Shown: positions 12,739 through 20,715 of the stretch, piece after piece
How the letters are laid out: every line of letters starts with the position of its first letter
How positions within the stretch are numbered: position 1 is the stretch's first letter
Virus record (IMG/VR): IMGVR_UViG_3300031622_000018
Coordinates: 1 to 25,181 of that record
Length of the DNA stretch: 25,181 bases
Direction: 5' to 3' (one strand)
Source: a virus
Notes under the pieces: generated by a model
What the model was told of the DNA's origin: nothing
The model's database searches: none
Seen by the model: the letters and a program-made list of their open reading frames with translations, nothing else
Made by a program: the position numbers and the translations under genes

Positions 12739-13842
12739 ATGGAAAATCAAATAGATTTAATTTACTATACAAGACACATGATAAAATATGTTATAAAAAG
12801 TCTTAAAGAAGATAGTGATTTTATTCCAAAAAAATATCGTGAAACAATATACAAAAACAACGCTAGAGAACTTAGGTTGAGACGACTTCTCAGGATACCA
12901 TGTATTGTTGACCGCTCTTCTAAGTACCAATTTCTATTTAATACTAAGGCATTTAATCCTATGCCGCCATTTGTTTATGATGAAACTGTACCAGATTTAG
13001 AAACTTTAATGCATGAAAGATCGCAAGAATTGGTTGACACTGGAATTCCAATTCAATTTTTCTGGTCTGGTGGTATTGATTCCACAGCGGCATTGTTGAT
13101 ACTGTTAGAACACGTTCCAAAAGATAAACTATTAATACAATTAACACCAAGTAGTATAGATGAATGTCCTCTTCTTTGGGATCGGCTTTCTAAATTTAAT
13201 CATGATATTCATAGGGAGCATAAACTTCTTTCTATATCAAAACCCTTGGATTACATTGTCTGCGATTGCGGTAGTGCTGATACATTTCATCAGGCTTGGG
13301 GTCATTACCCCAACCAACCTTTGAATAAATCTACTCCCCGACAAAAACGATTTCATTATTTGAGGTGGAGATTTGGTCTAGCGGCTCGTAATTTTCGGTT
13401 TATTATAGACTATCGGTATGACCATATACCCCATAAAAATATAATGCCGTTCTATAGTGGATATAACATTGAAAGATACTTTATTAATAAATTAATATCT
13501 GGTGAGATTACCCCCTTTACCAAATATCGCCCAAAGGTAGCACGTCTTGAGCTAGAAGAAACCGGGGGTCCATCTTATTTAACCAAAAAGATGGGACTTC
13601 GTAATATTATAGCAAAATACAATGGACTATCTGAATGGGCTTATAACAAAGGTGGTTATCTTTCATTTAGACCAAATGAATTGAATTTGTTAAAACTTAT
13701 TGAGGATAAGAAAAATAATCCTCGAAATTATGTCTTACCATATCAACTATGGGGAGTCACGTCTGATGGACAATGTATTTCATCTGATAATATACACAAA
13801 TTTGACCCAACACAATATATTAACCTAAAGGCAAGCAAATGA
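12739..13842 (+). CDS. PP-loop ATPase, asparagine synthase/QueC-like fold
   Basis: The 367-residue protein carries FFWSGGIDSTAALLILLEHV near residues 107-126, the PP-loop of ATP pyrophosphatases (N-type, SGGxDS). These enzymes adenylate a carboxyl or carbonyl group before amidation or thiolation; relatives include asparagine synthetase, QueC and argininosuccinate synthase. There is no N-terminal glutaminase domain (no Met-Cys start). The C-terminal part has LRWRFGLAARNFRFIIDYRY near 215-234 and a conserved-looking MPFYSGYNIERYF. Substrate unknown. Clearly more AT-rich than gp59 and thyX, suggesting separate acquisition. Start has AAGGG upstream. Confidence 0.72.
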   Translation: MENQIDLIYYTRHMIKYVIKSLKEDSDFIPKKYRETIYKNNARELRLRRLLRIPCIVDRSSKYQFLFNTKAFNPMPPFVYDETVPDLETLMHERSQELVDTGIPIQFFWSGGIDSTAALLILLEHVPKDKLLIQLTPSSIDECPLLWDRLSKFNHDIHREHKLLSISKPLDYIVCDCGSADTFHQAWGHYPNQPLNKSTPRQKRFHYLRWRFGLAARNFRFIIDYRYDHIPHKNIMPFYSGYNIERYFINKLISGEITPFTKYRPKVARLELEETGGPSYLTKKMGLRNIIAKYNGLSEWAYNKGGYLSFRPNELNLLKLIEDKKNNPRNYVLPYQLWGVTSDGQCISSDNIHKFDPTQYINLKASK

Positions 13843-14489
13843 AAGTAAGAATGACATCACATTCTACGCCAGATAACATTATTGGTGTAGATGATGCACA
13901 GGAACTCATTGCATATTGTGCGAGAGTATCTAATCCCGGTAACCAGAACAACAAGGATACCAGCGAGAAACTTATTAAGTACCTGATCAAGCATCAGCAC
14001 TGGTCACCCCTAGAGATGGTTAGTGCGTGTCTTGAGATTGAGACAACGAGAGACATTGCTCGTCAGATTCTACGTCATCGTTCATTCTCATTCCAAGAGT
14101 TCAGTCAACGGTATGCAGACCCTACCAAGGATTTGTCTTTTGTTACCCGTGAAGCTCGTCTACAGGATGATAAGAACCGGCAGAATAGTGTTGAGGTTGA
14201 TGATGAGAGACTTATGTTTGATTGGGAAATGTATCAACAGGTGGTTATCAATCATGCAAAAGATGCTTATGAGTGGGCAATCTCCAAGGGTATTGCAAAG
14301 GAACAAGCAAGGGCGGTACTACCAGAAGGTAACACACTATCCCGCCTATACATGAATGGTACGCTGCGCTCATGGGTACACTACATTGACCTACGGAGTG
14401 CGAATGGTACTCAGAAGGAACATCAAGAAGTTGCGATTGCATGTGCCCATGAGATCGCAAAGATTTTTCCGTTGATGAGTGAACTATGA
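13839..14489 (+). CDS. thyX: flavin-dependent thymidylate synthase ThyX
   Basis: The 216-residue protein has the ThyX signature RHRSFSFQEFSQRY near residues 79-92, plus HWSPLEMVSACLEIE upstream, and the C-terminal RAVLPEGNTLSRLYMNGTLR and a SW.H.I.LR element. It makes dTMP from dUMP using FAD, NADPH and methylenetetrahydrofolate, supplying nucleotides for phage DNA replication. It overlaps both neighbours by 4 nt. Length is usual for the family. Confidence 0.93.
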   Translation: MKVRMTSHSTPDNIIGVDDAQELIAYCARVSNPGNQNNKDTSEKLIKYLIKHQHWSPLEMVSACLEIETTRDIARQILRHRSFSFQEFSQRYADPTKDLSFVTREARLQDDKNRQNSVEVDDERLMFDWEMYQQVVINHAKDAYEWAISKGIAKEQARAVLPEGNTLSRLYMNGTLRSWVHYIDLRSANGTQKEHQEVAIACAHEIAKIFPLMSEL

Positions 14490-15268
14490 AACATGTTGTT
14501 CTTGGTAATGGTGAGTCACGCAAGTGGTTCAGTGGAGATGTCTGTCTTGACATGGATGCTATCACATGGGGTTGCAATGCAATCTATCGTGATGTGATGG
14601 TGGACAATCTTGTTGCAGTTGACTATGGTATGCAGCAGGAAATTTACGAATCTAACGATTGGAGAGATATCCATTGTCACTTTGCAAATTGGTCAGTCCT
14701 TCCTGCTAGTGTAGCAGATATGATGTTCATGGGTTATGATATACCAGAGACATTCATACACAAAAGTAAAATCAAGACTGATAATTGTGTGGTGTCGGGT
14801 AAAGACCCTATGACACTTCATGAGAGGATTGAGGCTGCAATTCAGATGCATCCAGATTTGGATATGAAAGACCTTCGCATGAAGATGGAGAAGGATGTTG
14901 GAGTCTGGATCACATATGTGAATGAGGATGACAACATAAATAACATTGACTTTCCGATTGGATGGTCAACGGGTAACACCGCAATTCATCTGGCTTGTCA
15001 GTCAGGTGCAACAGAGATTTATGTATTGGGGTTTGACCTATCGTCATATGACGAGCCGTTGAACAACATATATAAAGGGACAGATAATTATCTGCCCAGT
15101 GATGCAAAAGGTTTCAATTCAGTGAATTGGAAGAACCAGATGCAAACTGTTTTTAGAGAGTTCAAGGATGTTCAGTTTTCTTGGGTAGATGCTAAAGAGC
15201 AATTTATTCAAGAAAATAATCTAAGTTACTTGACAAAGGCAGAATTTTGTGATAAAGTACATATCTAA
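14486..15268 (+). CDS. MptE/DUF115-like protein, possible nucleotide-sugar-linked enzyme
   Basis: The 260-residue protein begins MKHVVLGNGESRKWFSGD, a Rossmann-like GNGxS start, and later has GWSTGNTAIHLACQSGATEI followed by YVLGFDLSSYD near residues 162-189. This reads like the S-G/N-x-A-I..A...GA..I.L.G.D pattern of the DUF115/MptE-like family (related to 6-hydroxymethylpterin diphosphokinase and surface-glycan accessory proteins). The exact reaction is unknown. It overlaps thyX by 4 nt; its 3' end contains the probable gp32 promoter. Confidence 0.65.
   Translation: MKHVVLGNGESRKWFSGDVCLDMDAITWGCNAIYRDVMVDNLVAVDYGMQQEIYESNDWRDIHCHFANWSVLPASVADMMFMGYDIPETFIHKSKIKTDNCVVSGKDPMTLHERIEAAIQMHPDLDMKDLRMKMEKDVGVWITYVNEDDNINNIDFPIGWSTGNTAIHLACQSGATEIYVLGFDLSSYDEPLNNIYKGTDNYLPSDAKGFNSVNWKNQMQTVFREFKDVQFSWVDAKEQFIQENNLSYLTKAEFCDKVHI
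15230..15258 (+). promoter_or_regulatory. probable promoter of gene 32
   Basis: TTGACA at 15230-15235, 17-nt spacer, and TAAAGT at 15253-15258 (4 of 6 matches to TATAAT), lying within the end of the preceding gene. Transcription would start near 15265, about 40 nt before the gp32 ATG. Confidence 0.55.
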
Positions 15269-15305
15269 ACATACGAAAACATATATTAACATAAGGAGAA
15301 TACAT

Positions 15306-16190
15306 ATGTCGTTAAGTACACTAAAGAAGTCTAATTCGTTAGACAAACTGCTTGGTGCAGTACAATCAGAGAACGCCCCACAAGAGAAGAAGTCATATAA
15401 GGATGATCGACTGTGGAAACCTGTGGTAGATAAGACGGGTAACGGTTATGCTGTCCTTCGTTTTCTACCAGCAGTTGATGGTGAAGACCTTCCTTGGGCA
15501 AAGGTCTGGAACCATGCGTTTCAAGGCCCCACTGGTCAGTGGTATATTGAGAACTCTCTCACTACCATTGGACAGAATGATCCCGTATCAGAGATGAACT
15601 CTGCATATTGGAACTCTGGTGTTGAGTCTGACAAGGAGATTGCTCGCCGTCAGAAGCGTAAGTTGCAGTACTTCGCCAACGTCCTTGTTGTTGAAGACTC
15701 TTCCAATCCTCAGAATGAGGGCAAGGTTATGCTCTATCGCTTTGGTAAGAAAATCTTTGACAAGTGCATGGAAGCAATGCAACCAGCATTCAAGGATGAA
15801 GTTGCTGTCAACCCCTTTGACTTCTGGGCTGGTGCGAACTTCAAGTTGAAGATTCGCAAGGTAGACGGATATTGGAACTATGATAAGTCAGAGTTCGAAG
15901 CGCCATCTGCTTTGTTTGATGATGATGACAAGCTTGAAGAAATTTGGAAGAAGCAGTATCCTCTGTCAGAGTTTACCTCTGAAACTAACTTCAAGTCCTA
16001 CGATGAACTAAAGAAGCGTTTGGATACGGTTCTTGCAGGGACTACTACGGTAGGAACTGCTGCAGCGGTTATGGAAGATGCACCGTGGGTTGAACCCAAG
16101 GTGGATACGAAACCTACTCCAGCGCCTACTGTTGATAATGGTGATGATGAGGACACTATGTCCTACTTTGAAAAGTTGGCAAAAGAGTAA
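15306..16190 (+). CDS. 32: single-stranded DNA-binding protein, gp32-like
   Basis: The ATG at 15306 has AGGAG at ideal spacing, giving 294 residues (T4 gp32 is 301). LKKSNSLDKLLGAV at the N-terminus is the cooperativity region, and the core has KSYKDDRLWKPVVDKTGNGY, LQYFANVLVVEDSSNPQNEG, KVMLYRFGKKIFDK and NPFDFWAGANFKLKIRKVDG, all matching gp32. The C-terminus is acidic (DNGDDEDTMSYFEKLAKE), the docking tail for replication proteins. The zinc-binding His-Cys3 subdomain of T4 gp32 is missing: only one cysteine remains in the protein. It ends at a strong terminator. Confidence 0.93.
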   Translation: MSLSTLKKSNSLDKLLGAVQSENAPQEKKSYKDDRLWKPVVDKTGNGYAVLRFLPAVDGEDLPWAKVWNHAFQGPTGQWYIENSLTTIGQNDPVSEMNSAYWNSGVESDKEIARRQKRKLQYFANVLVVEDSSNPQNEGKVMLYRFGKKIFDKCMEAMQPAFKDEVAVNPFDFWAGANFKLKIRKVDGYWNYDKSEFEAPSALFDDDDKLEEIWKKQYPLSEFTSETNFKSYDELKKRLDTVLAGTTTVGTAAAVMEDAPWVEPKVDTKPTPAPTVDNGDDEDTMSYFEKLAKE

Positions 16191-16196
16191 GAAACT

Positions 16197-16223
16197 GGGG
16201 GGTCTTTTGACCCCCCTTTTTTT
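16197..16223. terminator. bidirectional rho-independent terminator
   Basis: GGGGGGTC and GACCCCCC form a perfect 8-bp stem with a TTTT loop, followed by seven T. It lies between the convergent gp32 and tape-measure genes. On the minus strand the tract after the stem (revcomp CAGTTTCTTAC) is less T-rich, so it works best for gp32. Confidence 0.9.
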
Positions 16224-16235
16224 ATAAACCTTTTA

Positions 16236-18221
16236 TTAACCACCGCCGCCTCGGTTTAGACTATAGTACTTATTCATTTCGAGGCTATTACGACCACTAT
16301 GACCTGTAGTGTTGACAACTGATTTTTGACTTGCATCAGTATTATAAGTATATCCACCACCAGTAATGGGCGGTGCCTTAGCGTTCCTAGCTATTTCGTC
16401 TTTCTTCAGTTCATCAATTTTACTACCTTTGCCAAGATTTTTAATTTTATCCTTATCTTCACCCTTGAATGCGCCCATATCTCTGGCGAGCGACGTACCA
16501 CTGAGGGCAAGAGATGCCGCAGTCCCGAAAACCGGCACTAGTCCCGCCAGGCCCGCTCCGTACTCCAATGCAGCGCCTACATAGTCACCTTTCATAGCTT
16601 TCTTGGTGCCGGTATATAGTCCCAGCAGTAGTCCAAAACCCGGAACAGCTTTAAGTGTACTCTTCAGCGCTCCTTTAGCGACACCCTTTGCGACACTTTT
16701 TACACCCATCGATTTTACCACTGCGGCAGTGGCCTTTGTAGTACCTTCGGCGGCTGCTGGAAGTGTGTTCTTTGCTAATTTGGCTGCCTGCTGCATTGCA
16801 ATATATGCTTGATTTGGCTTACCTTTTGCAGTTAATTCATAAACCGTCTTGCCTGCTTTACTTACCATAGACCCGCCACGTTTCGCAAGTGCTTCAGTAG
16901 TCTCTTTTGCTGCCAATGCAAGTGCAGCAACCTTCGCAAGTTTTGCAGCCTTCGCAGCTTCCGCCGTTTTCTTTGTAAGTGCTGCGGCAGTAGTTTTCCT
17001 TAGTGCTGCCGCAGCTGCCTTTTCAGCAGCCTTTGCCGCTTTGAGTGCCTCCGCAGCTGCTTTCTGGGATGCCTTTGCAGCTGCCTTTGCAGCCACTGCT
17101 CGAGCAGTTTTCTCTTTTGCAATTTTTTCTGCTGCTTCTTGCGCTACTTTTGCGGTCAATTTTTTTGCAGCTGCTGCGCTGGCTGCTGCCGCAACTTTTG
17201 ATGCCGCTGCAGCGGCCTTTGCGGCTTTTGCTGCTGGTGCGCCACTTATTCCCAGCATTTTTCCTAGTAATTTAAATGTACCTTTTATTGCTGCAAAACC
17301 TAGTGTCAATGGTAACAATATTAACTTTATTGCTGCTTTACCAGTCCATTTAGCGGTAAGTAGCCCAAGCCTGATCAGGAACGATCCTGTGGGAGCAAAA
17401 ATTTCAGCAAGTTTAGTAAACCCTGCACCTACTCCACCTTTTTCTCCAAAGAATGCATCATAAAGTTCTTTTGCTTTTGGAATTATTACTTCACTGATAT
17501 ATTTTGATAACTTCTTGAAGGTATCACTTTTCAGAAATAATCCAAGTGCAATCAATAACCCACCAATCGCAAGAGTAGAAAGAAGTGCTTTTGCACCACC
17601 TATTAACACCTTCTTACTATTCGCCCACATTCCAGCGATGCCCGCCCCAATTTTATCAAGCCGGTCGCCATTCTTCTTTGCATCAGCCCGCATATCTTCT
17701 CTTATTTGTTTTTTAGCAGCAGGAGTCTCTGCATCTGCAAGGCGTTGTTTAAAGTCTTCTTTTCGTGCCTCAAAACTCAGTTTAGAATATTCTTTATTGT
17801 CCTCTGCAATCTTACCCTGATCTTCCAGTTGTTTTTTCATTGCAACTGCCTGACCAGCAGATGATTGTTGCCATTCCGCAGTTGCCTCTGCCTTCTCAGC
17901 AGTGATCTGCATATTCAAGTTTAGTTCATCAAGAGCATTTTGAGCCTCTGCTTTTTCTTTTGTTGGTCCAAGACTTGAATTTATTTGTTTTATAAGCTCT
18001 TTATGTTGTTCTTGATTTGCTTTGAGTTCAGCCGCCGCACCATCCTTGATGGCGGCCGCAGTTTTAGCATTCTCCCTTGCAAGTTTTTGTTGGACGCCTG
18101 CAAGGTTACTGAAACTTTTTTCTAACTCTGACGCAAGAGATTGATTCTCCTTTGCAGCTTTGGCTGCTGCAATTTTTTCAACAGCATTTACTAAATCTTT
18201 AGCATTATCTTTATCGGCCAT
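16236..18221 (-). CDS. probable tail tape measure protein (gp29 analogue)
   Basis: The 661-residue protein has an N-terminal helical, charged region of about 190 residues, a hydrophobic stretch near 200-230 (ALLSTLAIGGLLIALGLFLK), further hydrophobic helices near 300-325, a long Ala/Lys-rich helical region near 330-450, a second hydrophobic part near 530-575 (AALEYGAGLAGLVPVFGTAA), and a Gly-rich C-terminus. This is the usual make-up of tape measure proteins, and it follows the gp26/gp51 frameshift pair as tape measures follow chaperone genes in other tailed phages. T4 gp29 is 590 residues. No direct gp29 similarity is visible, so the call is by composition and position. The minus start has AAGGAATAAGTC upstream. 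Confidence 0.65.
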   Translation of the reverse strand: MADKDNAKDLVNAVEKIAAAKAAKENQSLASELEKSFSNLAGVQQKLARENAKTAAAIKDGAAAELKANQEQHKELIKQINSSLGPTKEKAEAQNALDELNLNMQITAEKAEATAEWQQSSAGQAVAMKKQLEDQGKIAEDNKEYSKLSFEARKEDFKQRLADAETPAAKKQIREDMRADAKKNGDRLDKIGAGIAGMWANSKKVLIGGAKALLSTLAIGGLLIALGLFLKSDTFKKLSKYISEVIIPKAKELYDAFFGEKGGVGAGFTKLAEIFAPTGSFLIRLGLLTAKWTGKAAIKLILLPLTLGFAAIKGTFKLLGKMLGISGAPAAKAAKAAAAASKVAAAASAAAAKKLTAKVAQEAAEKIAKEKTARAVAAKAAAKASQKAAAEALKAAKAAEKAAAAALRKTTAAALTKKTAEAAKAAKLAKVAALALAAKETTEALAKRGGSMVSKAGKTVYELTAKGKPNQAYIAMQQAAKLAKNTLPAAAEGTTKATAAVVKSMGVKSVAKGVAKGALKSTLKAVPGFGLLLGLYTGTKKAMKGDYVGAALEYGAGLAGLVPVFGTAASLALSGTSLARDMGAFKGEDKDKIKNLGKGSKIDELKKDEIARNAKAPPITGGGYTYNTDASQKSVVNTTGHSGRNSLEMNKYYSLNRGGGG

Positions 18222-18231
18222 GACTTATTCC

Positions 18232-18561
18232 TTATTTCTTTTTCGTAAGTGCTTGTGCGCCAAAGAACGCTGCGACGATACCAGCAACCGCAATGAAGTA
18301 TACTCCCGCCATATCACCAAGAATCTTAGCTGCTTGATCCATATTGAAGACTGTTGCAAGGACTACGATAACAGGATATAACAACATACCACCAAGTGAG
18401 TACCATGCCATTGTACGTTGTGCATCACGCATTGCATCAGCATCCTCAAGTTCTTTGCGTTTGAATTCCAAGAACATATCATGTTCTTCTTTGGATACAT
18501 CACCATCACCATTCGTATCTGCTGGATGGTAACTTGATTTTCTGATTTCTTCTTCGCTCAT
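18232..18561 (-). CDS. EF-hand protein with two membrane helices
   Basis: The 109-residue protein has a canonical calcium loop DTNGDGDVSKEE near residues 15-26 with acidic or polar ligands at positions 1, 3, 5, 7, 9 and 12. After a charged helix come two hydrophobic segments, MAWYSLGGMLLYPVIVVLAT near 50-69 and AGVYFIAVAGIVAAFFGAQA near 85-104, and a KKK end. It looks like a small inner-membrane protein with a cytoplasmic calcium-binding domain. GGAG precedes the start. It sits inside the tail gene block of marine T4-like phages; a holin-like role is conceivable but unproven. Confidence 0.75.
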   Translation of the reverse strand: MSEEEIRKSSYHPADTNGDGDVSKEEHDMFLEFKRKELEDADAMRDAQRTMAWYSLGGMLLYPVIVVLATVFNMDQAAKILGDMAGVYFIAVAGIVAAFFGAQALTKKK

Positions 18562-18565
18562 TTGA

Positions 18566-18763
18566 CTAGCTCCTGTTTTTTCTTTCTTGTTTTTCGTACT
18601 CCGCTTTCTCTTCCTCTAAATGGTGTACCAATAAACCAGAATATATTTCTCTCTCCCACGGTATCATATTCTCCAATTCAGTCAAACTCCAATTGTGATG
18701 CTGTATCATTGCAAAATTTTGTTTATAATAATTCTCCACAGAGTCATGAGACAGCCCTATTCT
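18566..18763 (-). CDS. gp51-like ORF reached by -1 frameshift from gp26
   Basis: On the minus strand, an ORF in the -1 frame relative to gp26 opens only 9 nt before the slippery site and runs 65 codons to TAG. The translated part includes GLSHDSVENYYKQNFAMIQH, then HNWSLTELENMIPWEREIYS and a Glu/Lys-rich end. PWEREIY and the surrounding pattern recall T4-type gp51, a baseplate hub assembly factor. There is no ATG before residue 20 of this frame, so it most likely is made as a gp26 fusion of about 299 residues. A weak alternative is initiation at an internal GTG. It ends 4 nt before the EF-hand gene start. Confidence 0.68.
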   Translation of the reverse strand, partial: RIGLSHDSVENYYKQNFAMIQHHNWSLTELENMIPWEREIYSGLLVHHLEEEKAEYEKQERKNRS

Positions 18764-19464
18764 AAAAAACTTTCAAGCCCCTCCAGCAATACTTCACTCT
18801 TTACCTTTGTCTTCGGGTTGGTAACATCAATAACGTGTCGCAATTTTGGCATTGTTTCAAAAAACTTCATCACATTTTCTAACTGCTCTGTGTTAAACGA
18901 ATCAATAAATTCTGTAATTTCATCCTGTGTCATATCAATTCTGGTGATTATTTCCTCTCCATTAACAACACTGTCGATACATTCATAAACCATAATCATA
19001 GACTGTTCGAATTCACCAAAATTATCATTTAACCCTTTAAGGTCTTTCAGTCGTGGATATCTTAAATTCAATTTGATATCTTTTGTGATTTCAATTTCTT
19101 GTGAGTGTTCTACAGTACGTTGTACCTGAATTTCGTCTAGGTTAATTTTAACCTCAACCGTAGTTTCCTCATCATCTGGGCATATAACACTTAGCGTCAC
19201 AACAGCACCAGAAGATTTTGATCTTATTTGTAAAAACACATATTCGACATCAAACATTGGAACATTATTAACATCCAAAGCACCAAAGGTGCAAGCATGT
19301 ATCAAATTCGCCATAGCATCAGTTATTTCTTGTTCATCATTAGATTCTTGAGCAATCATCAAAATCTTTTGCTCTTTGACCAAGAATGGCCTAAATTTAA
19401 TTTCCTCCTGTGTTGATGGTAGTGTTAGTGTGTACTCCGAAGTTTGTAGTTTAGGTAACGCCAT
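18757..19464 (-). CDS. 26: baseplate hub assembly protein gp26-like
   Basis: The 235-residue protein matches the T4 baseplate gp26 family by its opening MALPKLQTSEYTLTLPSTQE, then EIKFRPFLVKEQKILMIAQE, and the middle FDVEYVFLQIRSKSSG, followed by acidic beta segments. T4 gp26 is 208 residues. It works in assembly of the baseplate hub. Its 3' end carries a slippery site leading into a gp51-like frame. AAAGGATG lies 8 nt before the ATG. The next gene upstream in the operon is a gp19-like tube protein. Confidence 0.85.
   Translation of the reverse strand: MALPKLQTSEYTLTLPSTQEEIKFRPFLVKEQKILMIAQESNDEQEITDAMANLIHACTFGALDVNNVPMFDVEYVFLQIRSKSSGAVVTLSVICPDDEETTVEVKINLDEIQVQRTVEHSQEIEITKDIKLNLRYPRLKDLKGLNDNFGEFEQSMIMVYECIDSVVNGEEIITRIDMTQDEITEFIDSFNTEQLENVMKFFETMPKLRHVIDVTNPKTKVKSEVLLEGLESFLE
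18763..18784 (-). other. candidate -1 programmed frameshift site (T_TTT_TTA) with internal SD
   Basis: Read on the minus strand in the gp26 frame, the heptamer T TTT TTA (18769-18763) is a canonical slippery site two codons before the gp26 stop. GGAGGGG (18784-18778) lies 8 nt upstream and could act as a stimulatory Shine-Dalgarno element, as in dnaX. No strong downstream hairpin was seen by eye. Confidence 0.7.
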
Positions 19465-19491
19465 AATGTTTCATCCTTTATCATAATCTGC

Positions 19492-20154
19492 TTAACCGAG
19501 TCTGCTTAACACTTTCGGTATGTTCGCATTAATTGTTCGTTCTGCACCTGTAATTACTGTATCAAGAACCTTCTCCATAAGGTTAGGTGGTTGGTTAGTG
19601 ATGTCAAGTGTTTCCCAGTATCTATACTGCATGGTAATGGGTATTTTTATAATATCACTAGCTGGACCCGCATCAAAAGATGATGGACCAATCTCTTTTG
19701 GGAAACACTCCATAAGTTTAATTCCGTAACGGCGAGTATTTTTTACGTCAAGGACATAGATTTCAATTTCTTTAATGTAATCCCTATAGTACTTGACATT
19801 CCACGTTCCCTTGTCCCATGCCATCTCTTGCCAACTCTCAAAGAATACTCTTTCCTCTAGGTCACTACTTGCTTGGAAGGTCATTGAGAGTGTACCACCA
19901 AATGTAATACCGTCAACAATCTCTGGGGCAATACCATACATGTTGCTGTCTACTGACGTATTAAGAGCTCTCCCCGGCAGATCAAGAGCTTCACATCGCA
20001 TAGAAACCTTTCGAGCATCTCCCGCAGCAGGGGATGTTATAATAACCTCATACCGGCTTGGTAGTGCATATCCATTATCACTATGGAACTCTGATAGGAA
20101 ATTATTAATCACACCAAATGCGGTTGATTCTACAAAATTTGCTAGTGTAGCCAT
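19492..20154 (-). CDS. gp19-like tail tube domain protein (possibly gp54-type initiator)
   Basis: The start at 20154 overlaps the previous stop (TAATG) and has AGGGGA upstream; an ATG nine codons earlier lacks this. The 220-residue protein has the pattern of the T4 gp19 tube family: LPSRYEVIITSPAAG with a CEALDLPGR segment, then FGGTLSMTFQASSDLEERVF, FFESWQEMAW, YYRDYIKEIEIYVLD and the closing KIPITMQYRYWE. T4 gp19 is 163 residues, so this has extra sequence at both ends. Being in the baseplate assembly block, it may be a tube initiator like gp54 rather than the main tube protein. Confidence 0.65.
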   Translation of the reverse strand: MATLANFVESTAFGVINNFLSEFHSDNGYALPSRYEVIITSPAAGDARKVSMRCEALDLPGRALNTSVDSNMYGIAPEIVDGITFGGTLSMTFQASSDLEERVFFESWQEMAWDKGTWNVKYYRDYIKEIEIYVLDVKNTRRYGIKLMECFPKEIGPSSFDAGPASDIIKIPITMQYRYWETLDITNQPPNLMEKVLDTVITGAERTINANIPKVLSRLG

Positions 20155-20711
20155 TAGATCATTCCCCTCGAATCTGCCCATACCTCTGATGCTTTTGCTT
20201 TCTTAAACCTCTGTACAGGTAGGAGAGTTGCGATTGTAAATTCATCTGCATCAATCCTACGAAACTGTGACTTGGTTTGACCAGCAAGGTATTTGTGTAT
20301 GGTTGGTTTGATAAGTTTTACGCTTTTTAATTTCTGATAATCAACAATAAGTTTTGTTGTATAATCAAATGCGGTATTGTTTGAATAATCTACCAAACGA
20401 TCAAGCAACTTAATTCTCAGGGGAATTGGTAGATAGTGAAGATTGATACCCAGAAACCCGTCTGAATACATTTCTAGTGGCAGTACCAGTGGGAATGTGT
20501 CATAGTATGGTAGGGTCTTCTTGAACTTTGGGTCATACATAAACATGTTCAACTTACCATAGAACGGCTTGTTGTTCCTCTTACCATCCCGTATGAGGTC
20601 AAGTGAACTTGGTGTACCAAATTCTTTGATCTTTTCTCTATACCAAGCAGTAGATTTTGGGCGACCCTTTGCCTCATCCTTAACTGCTTGCATGTATTTA
20701 CTAATTGCCAT
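20154..20711 (-). CDS. conserved phage structural-cluster protein, unknown
   Basis: The 185-residue basic protein contains MFMYDPKFKKTLPYYDTFPL followed by VLPLEMYSDGFLGINLHYLP near residues 55-96, a motif block I recall from several T4-like phages without a firm function. It sits between gp4 and the gp19-like gene in one operon, starting 4 nt after the gp4 stop and overlapping the next gene by one base. A role in virion assembly or DNA end handling is suggested only by position. Confidence 0.65.
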   Translation of the reverse strand: MAISKYMQAVKDEAKGRPKSTAWYREKIKEFGTPSSLDLIRDGKRNNKPFYGKLNMFMYDPKFKKTLPYYDTFPLVLPLEMYSDGFLGINLHYLPIPLRIKLLDRLVDYSNNTAFDYTTKLIVDYQKLKSVKLIKPTIHKYLAGQTKSQFRRIDADEFTIATLLPVQRFKKAKASEVWADSRGMI

Positions 20712-20715
20712 ATGT

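Noticed and set aside
16849-17463. 204-codon plus-strand ORF rich in Ala and Phe
   Set aside because: It is the mirror of the Ala/Lys-rich part of the minus-strand tape measure gene; GCN codons give long open antisense frames. No ribosome site and no sensible protein composition.
18562-18765. Plus-strand 67-codon ORF opposite the gp51-like frame
   Set aside because: No ribosome site; the minus-strand -1 frame has a recognisable protein and explains the open region.
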